From Myxococcus sp. RHSTA-1-4 (GTDB lineage: Bacteria > Myxococcota > Myxococcia > Myxococcales > Myxococcaceae), in NCBI RefSeq assembly GCF_020037125.1, contig NZ_JAIQDG010000015.1, forward strand, positions 174,686 to 238,685: a stretch of DNA of 64,000 nucleotides, given 5' to 3'. Each line of letters starts with the position of its first letter. The stretch's first letter is position 1. Below are positions 10,426 to 25,357 of this stretch, piece after piece. The translations under genes and the position numbers were made by a program. The notes beneath the pieces are model-generated. The model saw only the letters and a list, made by a program, of their open reading frames with translations. It ran no database searches and was not told the origin of the DNA.

Positions 10426-10479
10426 ATCCCACGCGGCGGCAACGTCGTTCAACGCCCCGAGGGGGAGGAGTCCAGGTTC

Positions 10480-10842
10480 ATGCCCGGCATCACCATCGAA
10501 ATCAGGAGCAATGAAGACATCCGCTACGTGCCCGACCCGTTCGTGAAGCAGGGCGACACCGTGACGTTCCAGGTCGTGGACATCCCTGGCGAGGTCGACG
10601 TCAGCTTCGATGACGGCAACTCCTGCCTCACGCCGCCGGGGCCCTATCAGCTGAACGGCAACTCGCTGGCGACCTCTTCGACCCAGAACTCGGTCTCCTT
10701 CACGGCGCACAGGGGCCTGTACCCGTTCACGGTGTCCATCCCCGGGTCGCTGAGGAAGGGCGGAGAGCTGGAGACGAAGAAGGGCGGCATCGACGTGACG
10801 ACGGACCCTCCGACGGAAACCGAGGAGAAGAAGCGGAAGTAG
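10480..10842 (+). CDS. Small beta-rich protein of unknown function (cupredoxin/Ig-like fold guess)
   Basis: 120 residues without a signal peptide. Sequence such as FVKQGDTVTFQVVD and the later SVSFTAHRGLYPFTVSIPG has the strand pattern and G-D-T-V-T-F turn seen in cupredoxin-like domains, but a complete copper-ligand set (His, Cys, His, Met) is absent: there is one Cys and one His. The C-terminal 30 residues are highly charged (ending EEKKRK). A strong GGAGGAG ribosome site sits 9 bases before the ATG. It is preceded by a sigma-54 promoter match and the palindromes that follow the FHA activator gene, so it is a likely target of that activator. It converges with the kinase gene, 11 bases away. 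Confidence 0.7.
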   Translation: MPGITIEIRSNEDIRYVPDPFVKQGDTVTFQVVDIPGEVDVSFDDGNSCLTPPGPYQLNGNSLATSSTQNSVSFTAHRGLYPFTVSIPGSLRKGGELETKKGGIDVTTDPPTETEEKKRK

Positions 10843-10853
10843 TCGGGGCCCCA

Positions 10854-14579
<3,726 letters not shown>

Positions 14580-14639
14580 GGGGCCCAGGGGAGGGGGCCC
14601 TGCAAGGGGGAGAGCGGACCTCCCGGCGGGGTTTACTCG

Positions 14640-18467
<3,828 letters not shown>

Positions 18468-18484
18468 GTTGGGAGGTTCCCCTC

Positions 18485-20329
18485 TCACTTCTCGGTGGTG
18501 TCGGCGGTCGGGGCGCCCTGCTGCGTCTGCACGCCCTCGGCGTCCCCGACGATCTTGAACTCCACGCGGCGGTTCTTCGCGCGGCCGTCCTGGGTGTTGT
18601 TGTCGGCGATGGGCTGCGCGGGGCCGAAGCCCTTCGGCTCCAGGCGCTCGGGGGCCACGCCCTTGCCCACGAGGTACTTCACCACCGCCTCCGCGCGGCG
18701 CTGGGAGAGGTCCAGGTTGTACGCGGCGTCACCCCGGTTGTCGGTGTGGCCCTCGATGCGCAGCTTCTCGATTTCCGGGTGCGTCGAGAGGATGGACGCC
18801 ACGCCGTCGAGCAGCTTGTAGCTGCGGGCGATGATGACGTCCTGATTGTTCTCGAAGTAGACCGTCTCCATGATGCGGATCCGCCCCGAGCCGATGCTCA
18901 CGAGCTGCTCCGACTGGCAGCCGTGGTTCTTCTCGGTGCCGGGCTCATCCGGGCAGTTGTCGAGCCGGTCCACGAGGCCGTCACTGTCGCGGTCCTTGTC
19001 CGGGCAGCCGCGGTTCTCCTTCGGGCCCGCCTCGTTCATGCAGGCGTCGCGCGCGTCGGCGAGGCCGTCCTGGTCGTTGTCCGGGTCGGGGCAGCCGTTG
19101 TCGTCCTCGAAGCCGTCCTTGTCCTCGGCCTCACGCGGGCAGGTGTCCTTGGAGTCGGCGAGGCCGTCGCCGTCCGTGTCCGGGTCGTCCGGGCAACCGT
19201 CCTCGTCCTCGAAGCCGTTGACGTTCTCCGGCTGGGCGGCGCAGCGGTCGGCCAGGTTGTGGATGCCGTCCTTGTCGTCGTCCCCGTCCTCGCAGCCGTT
19301 GAGCTGGGCGAGGCCCTTGGTGGACGGGCAGCGGTCGGCGACGTTCTTCACGCCGTCTCCGTCCGCGTCCAGGTCGGGACAGCGGGCCACCTCGTACGGC
19401 TGGCCCTCCACACAGCGGTTCGCCGCCGCGGAGTCCGCGCCGAAGGTGATGCCCGCGAGCACGCGGAAGTTGGGGGTGCCGGGCGTCTGGCCAAAGCCGG
19501 GGCCGCCCATGGCGTACACCTCCGTGCCGCCGCTCATGGGCGCGCGCAGGCCGAGCAGCACCTCCAGGGACTCCGGAGCGTCCGCCACGGGCAGGGTGCC
19601 GCGGACCACCAGCTCCTCCTTGAGGCCGAAGAGGCCGGCGGAGAGGTTGACGCCGCCGTTCATCTCCACGCCCAGCTCGTCACGCACGGGGTCCGTCGTG
19701 GGAGAGAGCGCGTACTTCCTGGTGCGCACCAGCGCGCCCACGTCGGCGCCCACGCGCCAGGTGCCACCCAGGCTCTTGCCGGCGCCCAGGCGCGGCGAGA
19801 AGGTGAAGCCCTGGTCGCGGGTGAGCACCTCGGAGCTGCCCAGGGGCAGGGCGACGCCCAGGTGGAAGCCCAGGTCGAGCGGTCCGTCACCCGCCTCGGA
19901 GAGGAGGCCGGCGCGCGCCTGCAGCCAGGGCGTGCCCAGCGCCATGGTGTCGGGCGTGGCCACGCCCAGCGTCGTGGTGTCCGGGCCCCACTGCGAGACG
20001 ATGGGCACCTGCGCGCCCAGCTCGAGCCAGTCGGTGACGGCATAGGCGCCGCTCAGGTGGACCGTCACTCGGTTCGAGACGATGACGCCCTGCCGCTCAT
20101 CGCGTTCGAGGAGCACCAGCGGCTCGTTCTCGTAGTGCGCGGTGAAGGCGAGGCGGTACTCGCCCTTCTGGAGCAGGTCGCCGGTGGACAGCACGAGGCT
20201 GTCACGCGCCGCGGGGTTGAGCTGCAGCCGCTCCAGCTCGAAGCCGGGGATGGCCTGCTGCGCCTGTGCGGCAGATGCCCAGAGGACTGCCATTCCTCCG
20301 AGCCAGAAATGATTCCTACGTAGAAACAA
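18485..20329 (-). CDS. Outer-membrane beta-barrel protein with TSP3 repeats and OmpA peptidoglycan-binding domain
   Basis: About 614 residues. A signal peptide ends near ASAAQAQQ. Residues about 25-310 alternate as a predicted barrel. Five thrombospondin type-3 calcium-binding repeats follow ([45 protein letters not shown]). The C-terminal OmpA domain (about 480-600) has [20 protein letters not shown], the peptidoglycan contact motif. The start is taken as TTG at 20329 because GGAGGG lies 4 bases before it; a GTG at 20341 is the alternative. It is the first gene of a putative operon with the Cys-rich lipoprotein and the kinase. The barrel plus OmpA design matches TraB. A sigma-54 promoter match lies at 20403-20418 on this strand. 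Confidence 0.9.
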   Translation of the reverse strand: MFLRRNHFWLGGMAVLWASAAQAQQAIPGFELERLQLNPAARDSLVLSTGDLLQKGEYRLAFTAHYENEPLVLLERDERQGVIVSNRVTVHLSGAYAVTDWLELGAQVPIVSQWGPDTTTLGVATPDTMALGTPWLQARAGLLSEAGDGPLDLGFHLGVALPLGSSEVLTRDQGFTFSPRLGAGKSLGGTWRVGADVGALVRTRKYALSPTTDPVRDELGVEMNGGVNLSAGLFGLKEELVVRGTLPVADAPESLEVLLGLRAPMSGGTEVYAMGGPGFGQTPGTPNFRVLAGITFGADSAAANRCVEGQPYEVARCPDLDADGDGVKNVADRCPSTKGLAQLNGCEDGDDDKDGIHNLADRCAAQPENVNGFEDEDGCPDDPDTDGDGLADSKDTCPREAEDKDGFEDDNGCPDPDNDQDGLADARDACMNEAGPKENRGCPDKDRDSDGLVDRLDNCPDEPGTEKNHGCQSEQLVSIGSGRIRIMETVYFENNQDVIIARSYKLLDGVASILSTHPEIEKLRIEGHTDNRGDAAYNLDLSQRRAEAVVKYLVGKGVAPERLEPKGFGPAQPIADNNTQDGRAKNRRVEFKIVGDAEGVQTQQGAPTADTTEK

Positions 20330-20402
20330 GGTTCCCTCCACTCACCATGTGACTCCCTCGGGCTCACACGGGCTTCTCCCCCAAATGGGTGCGCGGGCGG
20401 TC

Positions 20403-20418
20403 TGCACGGGCTGCGCCA
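20403..20418 (-). promoter_or_regulatory. Sigma-54 (-24/-12) promoter match for the OmpA/Cys-rich/kinase operon
   Basis: Read on the minus strand: TGGCGCAGCCCGTGCA, against TGGCAC-N5-TTGC(A/T). GG and GC are in the correct places with two mismatches overall. Transcription would begin near 20392, giving a leader of about 60 bases before the TTG at 20329. Confidence 0.55.
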
Positions 20419-20490
20419 GAAAGGCGCGAGAGGGGCGTTCAGAGGGAGCCCGGGCCGCCGCCGGCGCCGGCACCCTGGGCCGGAGCGGTT

Positions 20491-20547
20491 CCTGACGTGT
20501 CAAAAACCCGACGGCCACGTCTTCGGCCCGCCCGTTGACGCGTCAGG
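20491..20547. promoter_or_regulatory. Paired palindromes, putative sigma-54 activator sites
   Basis: CCTGACGTGTCAA (20491-20503) and TTGACGCGTCAGG (20535-20547) are inverted copies of each other with one mismatch; the core of each (TGACGTGTCA, TGACGCGTCA) is itself palindromic, the second perfectly. Centres are 43 bases apart, about four helical turns, hence on one DNA face. They lie 92 and 135 bases upstream of the minus-strand -12 element and about 215-260 bases upstream of the plus-strand one. The same decamer occurs at 10307 behind the FHA activator gene. A transcription terminator is unlikely because both flanking genes point away. Confidence 0.55.
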
Positions 20548-20746
20548 AGGGAGGGAGCCGGGGCCACGAGGCTCGCGATGCGAGCGCCAGCTGGCTGCTT
20601 TCTCAGTTGATGAGCAGCCGGGAGGTGCGCGTGCGGGAGTCCGAGGTGCTGGCCATCGGCATGGAGCTGTTGCCGCGAGACCACGAGCCGCGGGTCTCCG
20701 GGATGACGACGGGCCTGATGGGGGGCGCTGGGGGTGTCTCCGGGAC

Positions 20747-20762
20747 TGGCGGTATCCTGGCT
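20747..20762 (+). promoter_or_regulatory. Weaker sigma-54 (-24/-12) promoter match for the Omp85-like gene
   Basis: TGGCGGTATCCTGGCT keeps TGGC, GC and the correct spacing, with three mismatches to TGGCAC-N5-TTGC(A/T). A start near 20773 would leave under 20 bases before the ATG at 20792, just enough to include the GGAGAGG ribosome site. Confidence 0.4.
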
Positions 20763-20791
20763 CTCCGTCCGTGACACCTTGGAGAGGTTGC

Positions 20792-22147
20792 ATGCACTCG
20801 ATTCGGATGACGTGGGCCGTGTGGCTGTTGGTCCTGCTGGGCATGGCGCCGGCCTGGGCGGAGCAGGGCACTCCGGACACGCCCGCCTCGCCCGCCGCGG
20901 CCCCTGGCGCCGAGGTGCCTCCGGAGCCCGCGCCCCGCACGGGGTGGCGCATCACGGGCCTGCCATTGCTCAACTTCAACAGCGATGAGGGCATGGGGTA
21001 CGGCGCGCGGCTGCTGCTGGTGGACGAGGGGGACGGGGGCCAGCGGCCCTACCGCTATTCAGTGGTGGCCCAGTTCTTCCAGACGACCCGGGGCGTGGGG
21101 GCGCACCGCATCCTGACGGATGCGCCGGGCTTCCTCGGGTCCGCGTGGCGGGTGGGGCTGGACCTGAGCCTGCTCAACGAGCGCTTCACGCCCTACTACG
21201 GCATCGCGGGCGCGTCGGACTACGAGGCGGACTTCAGCTCGTGCGACGACCGGGACTCGCTGGAGACGTCGCCGGACGTGTGCCCGGGCAACCCGGCGTT
21301 CCGGGGCCTGCGCTACTACAGCTACGAGCAGCGCACCTTTCCGAGCGTGGTGCTGAACTCGCGCCGCCCGGTGAAGGGCCCCTGGCAGGTGGCGTTGGGC
21401 TACCGCTTCCGCCTGACGCGGGTGAGCGCGCGCTACGGCACGGAGGACCTGGGGCAGAGCCGGGACTCCCGGCTGGAGGAGGACGCGCGCCTGGGACTGC
21501 TCACGGGGCTGGGGGGCGGGACGCGCACCGCCACGTTCCGCACGGCGGAGCTGACGGCGGGCGTGCTGCTGGACCTGCGCGACAACGAGCCCGCGCCGGT
21601 GCGCGGCATGTTCCATGAGCTGGCGGCGCGAGGCGCGATGGAAGCGACGGGGAGCGCCTTCCGCTACTGGGGAACGACGCTCAACCTGCGCTTCTACCAC
21701 CCGCTGGTGAGCGAGCGGCTGGTGGCGGCCCTGAGGCTCATGGGGGACGTGATGGGGGGCGACGTGCCCTTCTTCCTCCTCAACGCGTTCGGCGGCGTGG
21801 AGTGGCGCGACGGCTGGGGCGGCATCGGCGGGGTGTTCACCGGGCGTGGCATCCTGAAGAACCGGGTGCAGGGCAAGGTGAAGGCGCTGGCCAACGGCGA
21901 GCTGCGGTGGCTGTTCCTGTCCACGTCGCCCTTCAATCAGAAGGTGGACTTCACGGCGGTGGCCTTCCTGGATGCCGGGCAGGCGTGGGCGGACCTGGAC
22001 TTCCGGGATGACGGCCTCGCCCGCTACGCGGGGGGCGGCGGGCTGCGCATCTCCTGGGACAGGAACTTCATCGTCCGCCTGGATTACGGCGTCAGCCCGA
22101 GCGACGGGACATCGGGTTTCTACCTGGATTTCAACCACCTCTTCTGA
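20792..22147 (+). CDS. Omp85/BamA-like outer-membrane barrel protein
   Basis: 451 residues. A signal peptide (about 1-24, ending PAWA) is followed by a Pro/Ala-rich linker and then WRITGLPLLNFNSDEGMGYGARLLL, the usual start of a surface-antigen barrel without POTRA domains. The rest alternates as beta strands; the C-terminal motif GTSGFYLDFNHLF ends in Phe, as outer-membrane proteins recognised by BamA do. Near the end, FTAVAFLDAGQAW matches the late-barrel strand of Omp85 proteins. The start ATG at 20792 has GGAGAGG 5 bases upstream. It is divergent from the OmpA/Cys-rich operon and may share its control. Confidence 0.82.
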   Translation: MHSIRMTWAVWLLVLLGMAPAWAEQGTPDTPASPAAAPGAEVPPEPAPRTGWRITGLPLLNFNSDEGMGYGARLLLVDEGDGGQRPYRYSVVAQFFQTTRGVGAHRILTDAPGFLGSAWRVGLDLSLLNERFTPYYGIAGASDYEADFSSCDDRDSLETSPDVCPGNPAFRGLRYYSYEQRTFPSVVLNSRRPVKGPWQVALGYRFRLTRVSARYGTEDLGQSRDSRLEEDARLGLLTGLGGGTRTATFRTAELTAGVLLDLRDNEPAPVRGMFHELAARGAMEATGSAFRYWGTTLNLRFYHPLVSERLVAALRLMGDVMGGDVPFFLLNAFGGVEWRDGWGGIGGVFTGRGILKNRVQGKVKALANGELRWLFLSTSPFNQKVDFTAVAFLDAGQAWADLDFRDDGLARYAGGGGLRISWDRNFIVRLDYGVSPSDGTSGFYLDFNHLF

Positions 22148-22192
22148 CGCGCGCGCCGAGCCTCGAATCCCGGGGACACGCCGTGACACGGG

Positions 22193-22211
22193 CCGCTCAT
22201 GATCCGAGCGG
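22193..22211 (+). terminator. Possible terminator hairpin after the Omp85-like gene
   Basis: CCGCTC and GAGCGG are perfect 6-base arms around a 7-base loop, 46 bases past the stop codon. There is no T-run, so the call is tentative. Confidence 0.3.
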
Positions 22212-22346
22212 GCGGGCCTTCGCGGTGTCTTCCAGTCATCTCCCCGCGCGGCCAGGTCTCCTCAGACCCGCGCGGAGGGGCCAGGTGCGCTCCCTCCGGT
22301 CCGCGCAACGCTTTCCCCAGCCATTCCATGCGGTTCCACGCCTCCA

Positions 22347-22362
22347 CGGCACCCGTGCCGCA
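22347..22362 (+). promoter_or_regulatory. Palindrome that also resembles a sigma-54 promoter, upstream of the pilin cluster
   Basis: CGGCACCCGTGCCGCA keeps GGCAC and GCA at -24/-12 spacing with three T-to-C differences from the consensus. The first 14 bases are a perfect inverted repeat (CGGCAC-cc-GTGCCG), so it could instead be an operator. It lies 139 bases before fimU. In Myxococcus xanthus the major pilin gene is sigma-54 dependent, which makes this worth testing. Confidence 0.3.
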
Positions 22363-22500
22363 CTCCGGGTCGGGGGTACGCTCGCAGCCCACCCCTCTCG
22401 TCATCTGAAATTTCAGCGTCCGTTCTTCTCGGCCTGTGGCCATTTCGACGGTTGGGAGGGTCCCCCCAGGTGAAGTGGATTTTCTGCCTGGAGGAAACCC

Positions 22501-23166
22501 ATGCGACGGCGGGGCAGTCAGGGCTTCACGCTGCTGGAGATGATGGTGGTGGTGGCCATCATTGGCATCCTCGCGAGTCTGTCCGTCACCACGCTGTCCC
22601 GGATGCAGCCCCGCCTGGATGTGATGGGCGCGCTGGATGACCTGTCCGCCACGCTGTCCCAGGCGCAGGCCCGGGCACAGGCGCGGGGTGGAGACGTGTG
22701 GGTCGTCTTCCTGCCCACCGGGACGGGCGCCTCCACCCGGGAGCAGGGCGGCTTCATCGTCTATGAGGACCTCGACCGGGACCTCGACTTCAGCGCGCTC
22801 GACATCGGTGACGACGGCAAGCTCGCCTCGGCGCCGGAAGCAGGCGACCAGGTGCTCACCGAGACGTGGTTCGGCCACGAGCCCTTCCGGGGCCGCGTCC
22901 AGCTCGCCCTCGACGCCGCCCAGGTCTTCTCCCTCAATGCGCCCTTCTCCGGCGCCGCGGCGGCCTGCAACTTCTGCTCGAACACCGGGGGCTCGCTCCG
23001 GGGCGCCATCGTCTTCCAGGCGGACGGCGAGGTGCGCCTCGTGGACGGCAGCGGCCTTCCCGTGGCCAACCTCAACGCCGGTGTCGTGACGCTGTCGAGC
23101 GACTCCGAGCGCGGCGCGCTCGCCATCGCGCCCGCCACCGGCTTCACGCGGGTGACCCGGCCATGA
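22501..23166 (+). CDS. fimU: Minor pilin, FimU/GspH type
   Basis: 221 residues. The class III signal GSQGFTLLEMMVVVAIIGI has a Gly before the cleavage site and Glu at mature position 5, as required for entry into a type IV pilus. It is processed by PilD and sits in the inner membrane or pilus tip. The pilin core is long for the family, with Cys pair ACNFC in the C-terminal globular part. The ATG at 22501 follows GGAGG by 9 bases. It is the first gene of five (fimU-pilV-pilW-pilX-pilY1-like) that together should form the priming complex of a type IVa pilus. Its stop overlaps the next start (ATGA). Confidence 0.85.
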   Translation: MRRRGSQGFTLLEMMVVVAIIGILASLSVTTLSRMQPRLDVMGALDDLSATLSQAQARAQARGGDVWVVFLPTGTGASTREQGGFIVYEDLDRDLDFSALDIGDDGKLASAPEAGDQVLTETWFGHEPFRGRVQLALDAAQVFSLNAPFSGAAAACNFCSNTGGSLRGAIVFQADGEVRLVDGSGLPVANLNAGVVTLSSDSERGALAIAPATGFTRVTRP

Positions 23167-23660
23167 GTCGCGCACCGCGCACCCGGGCCGCCTGCCGCGG
23201 CACGACGCTCATCGAGGCCATGGTGGCCACCGTCGCCCTGCTGTTCGGGATGCTCGGCCTGCTGTCGGCCGACCTCATCTCGTTCCAGCAGAATGCCTTC
23301 GCCGTGAAGCAGAACCAGGCCACGGCCCTGGCGCGTGACGTGGCGGACACGGTGTCCCGGTGGAACTACACCGACACCCGCCTCACCAACTCCGCCAGCA
23401 ACGACGGCCTCGTGCTGGAGAGCGGCGCCTTCTCCAACGAGCCGGCCTGGAGCGTGTACGAGCTGGACATGGGCGCCGTGCCCGCCACCTCCTTCCGGCG
23501 CCACGTCGCGCTCCGGCCGTTGATGGACGGGACGACGCAGCTCGGCCTGCTGGTGAGCGCTGTCGTGTCCTGGCCCGAGGGCAGCCGCTGGCGGCAGGTG
23601 GTGCTCCACTCCATGGTCTACGACCCCAGCGGCAACAACGCGCCCGTGCCCGGGCTGTGA
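23163..23660 (+). CDS. pilV: Minor pilin, PilV type
   Basis: 165 residues. The N-terminus ACRGTTLIEAMVATVALLFGMLG carries the prepilin cleavage site with Glu5, and the continuation (FQQNAFAVKQNQATALARDVADTV) is the usual PilV pattern. The ATG at 23163 overlaps the fimU stop in ATGA, so the two are probably translationally coupled. Acts with PilW, PilX, FimU and PilY1 in pilus priming. Confidence 0.85.
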   Translation: MSRAPRTRAACRGTTLIEAMVATVALLFGMLGLLSADLISFQQNAFAVKQNQATALARDVADTVSRWNYTDTRLTNSASNDGLVLESGAFSNEPAWSVYELDMGAVPATSFRRHVALRPLMDGTTQLGLLVSAVVSWPEGSRWRQVVLHSMVYDPSGNNAPVPGL

Positions 23661-23671
23661 GGCGTGTTCGA

Positions 23672-24844
23672 ATGCGGTCCTCCCCCCGCGGCTTCACCCT
23701 CGTCGAACTGCTGGTGACGCTCGTCATCATCGCCATGTTGGGGGCGGCGGTGGCGGCGGTGGTCATCCACCAGACGCGGAGCTACGAACTGAGCGCCCGG
23801 ATGCGGGAGGTGGTGGCGGCCAACCGCTCCAGCGTGTCCTTCATCGAGCGCCGGCTGCGGATGGCCGGCTTCGGCGTCGACCCCCGCTTCACCTTCGACT
23901 TCGGGCGGACGGGGAACGTCATCATCCGCGACTCCGCCACCGGGCCGGACGAGCTGGTCTTCTTCTCCCGCTCGCCGGGCTTCCACCGCCGGGCCACGAA
24001 CACGAACGCCACCGGCCTCACCCTGGACGCGCCGCTCACCCGGCCGCTGCGGCCGGGGCAGGTGCTGCTGGTCATCTGCCCCAGCGGCAGCGGCAGCGCC
24101 TACGTCACCGTGAGCGGCATGAACGGGAACTCGGCGGTGTCGCTGTTCGCGCCCTCCGGCGTCTTCCCCCGCCAGCAGCTGCCCACCTGCACCGAGGCCC
24201 CCTACGTCCTCAAGGTGGACCGCTACCGCTTCTTCGTCGCGGACGTGAACGAGGGCGGCGGCAGGGTCCGCTCCTATCTGCTGCTGGACCAGGGCGTGGA
24301 GGTGGTGGCCGGCTCCCGCGGCGCCTACGACACGACGGCGGAGCGCTTCCCCGAGCCGAGAGACCCGGCGCCGTGGGACTCCGCCCAGGCGCTGACGGCC
24401 GCGGACCTCCAGAACCTCACCCCGGTGGCCGCGGACGTCGAGGACTTCCAGGTGGCCTGGCTGATGAACCGCCCGGAGGGCACCGCGAGCCCCACGCCCG
24501 TCCCCGTCGCGCCCGACGCGGACGCGAACTGGGTTTTCGCGGACTCCGCCGCCGAGCAGCCACGCCCGGGGGACTCCGTCCCCACCTACGGTGACTCGTA
24601 CCTGGACGCGAAGCGCTTCTCCGGGCACCCGGCCAACCTGCGCGGCGTGCGAGTCACCCTCGTCATCCGCTCCGCGCGCCCCGTGGGCGGGCTCAACCGG
24701 CGGCCCGCGGTGGAGAACCGGCCGCAGGGGGCCACGGAGGACAACTTCTACCGCAGCGTCATCACCACCCAGGTGTCCATCCGCAACATGCTGTCCCGCT
24801 CCGAGTTCGCCCCCGTCGAAATCAAGGTGGAGGGAGGAAGCTGA
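23672..24844 (+). CDS. pilW: Minor pilin, PilW type
   Basis: 390 residues, typically the longest minor pilin. The prepilin signal SPRGFTLVELLVTLVIIAML has Glu5. The body contains SSVSFIERRLRMAGFGVDPR, the conserved PilW region after the helix, and a large C-terminal globular part. The ATG at 23672 is taken as start; a GTG at 23657 overlapping the pilV stop is an alternative. The stop overlaps pilX (TGATG). Confidence 0.85.
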   Translation: MRSSPRGFTLVELLVTLVIIAMLGAAVAAVVIHQTRSYELSARMREVVAANRSSVSFIERRLRMAGFGVDPRFTFDFGRTGNVIIRDSATGPDELVFFSRSPGFHRRATNTNATGLTLDAPLTRPLRPGQVLLVICPSGSGSAYVTVSGMNGNSAVSLFAPSGVFPRQQLPTCTEAPYVLKVDRYRFFVADVNEGGGRVRSYLLLDQGVEVVAGSRGAYDTTAERFPEPRDPAPWDSAQALTAADLQNLTPVAADVEDFQVAWLMNRPEGTASPTPVPVAPDADANWVFADSAAEQPRPGDSVPTYGDSYLDAKRFSGHPANLRGVRVTLVIRSARPVGGLNRRPAVENRPQGATEDNFYRSVITTQVSIRNMLSRSEFAPVEIKVEGGS

Positions 24845-25347
24845 TGCGCCCTCTGTACCCCCGAGGCTCCGCGCTGCTGCTCGTCCTCATCGTCATGGCC
24901 CTGCTGGCGGTGCTCGCCGTGCTGGGCATCCAGTTCACCGGGCGAGAGCGTGAGGCGGCCCACGCCTTCACGCAGGACCAGGAGGTCCGCGCCTGCGCGG
25001 AGACGGCGCGGGCCAACCTCCTGGCGCGGCTGCGCACCGTGGGCGTGCGGCCCACGGAGATCCGCTTCACCGGCGAGCTGCCCGACGACACCGACCAGGC
25101 GCGGCGCTCCGTCTACGGGACGGGGCACCTGGGCGCCGCCGCCGCGCAGGACGCGGGGGCCGCGACAGGGACACCCGTGCAGGTGGTGATGCGTGGCGTG
25201 GGCTCCACCGGCAGGCAGGCGCGTGACGTGACGAACCTCGTCGGCCCCGCGGTGCTGGGTGGGCAGTACTACCGCATCGCCGTGCAGTGCCAGGGCGGGG
25301 AAGGACGGCAGCATGAGATGGAGATGCTGGTCCGCTTTGGAATCTAG
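24844..25347 (+). CDS. pilX: Minor pilin, PilX type
   Basis: 167 residues. The N-terminus YPRGSALLLVLIVMALLAVLA is prepilin-like, but position 5 after the cleavage site is Leu, not Glu. Loss of Glu5 is usual for the PilX/GspK-type tip pilin. GGAGGAAG lies just upstream, and the ATG overlaps the pilW stop. It is followed after 10 bases by pilY1. Confidence 0.8.
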   Translation: MRPLYPRGSALLLVLIVMALLAVLAVLGIQFTGREREAAHAFTQDQEVRACAETARANLLARLRTVGVRPTEIRFTGELPDDTDQARRSVYGTGHLGAAAAQDAGAATGTPVQVVMRGVGSTGRQARDVTNLVGPAVLGGQYYRIAVQCQGGEGRQHEMEMLVRFGI

Positions 25348-25357
25348 GGAGACGTCC

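Larger units (their letters stand above)
20330..20791. other. Divergent regulatory region (no gene)
   Basis: About 460 bases between the OmpA/TSP3 gene and the Omp85-like gene. I see no credible gene. It contains a sigma-54 promoter match facing each way (20403-20418 minus, 20747-20762 plus) and a pair of near-identical palindromes between them (20491-20547), described separately. The rest is GC-rich without recognisable structure. Confidence 0.6.
22148..22500. other. Intergenic region upstream of the minor-pilin cluster
   Basis: 353 bases with no credible gene. It contains a hairpin just after the barrel gene (22193-22211), a short palindrome CCGTGACACGG (22181-22191), a palindrome that also fits a sigma-54 promoter (22347-22362), an AT-richer patch near 22400, and a good GGAGG ribosome site before the ATG at 22501. 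Confidence 0.5.

Noticed and set aside
14580..14639. GGGCCC repeats between the Cys-rich and kinase genes as a terminator
   Set aside because: The arms are only six bases, self-palindromic, and without a T-run. In GC-rich DNA this is expected often, so it is not evidence against one operon.
20535..20774. Short open frame in the divergent regulatory region
   Set aside because: No ribosome site, no family character, and it overlaps the palindromes and the sigma-54 match.
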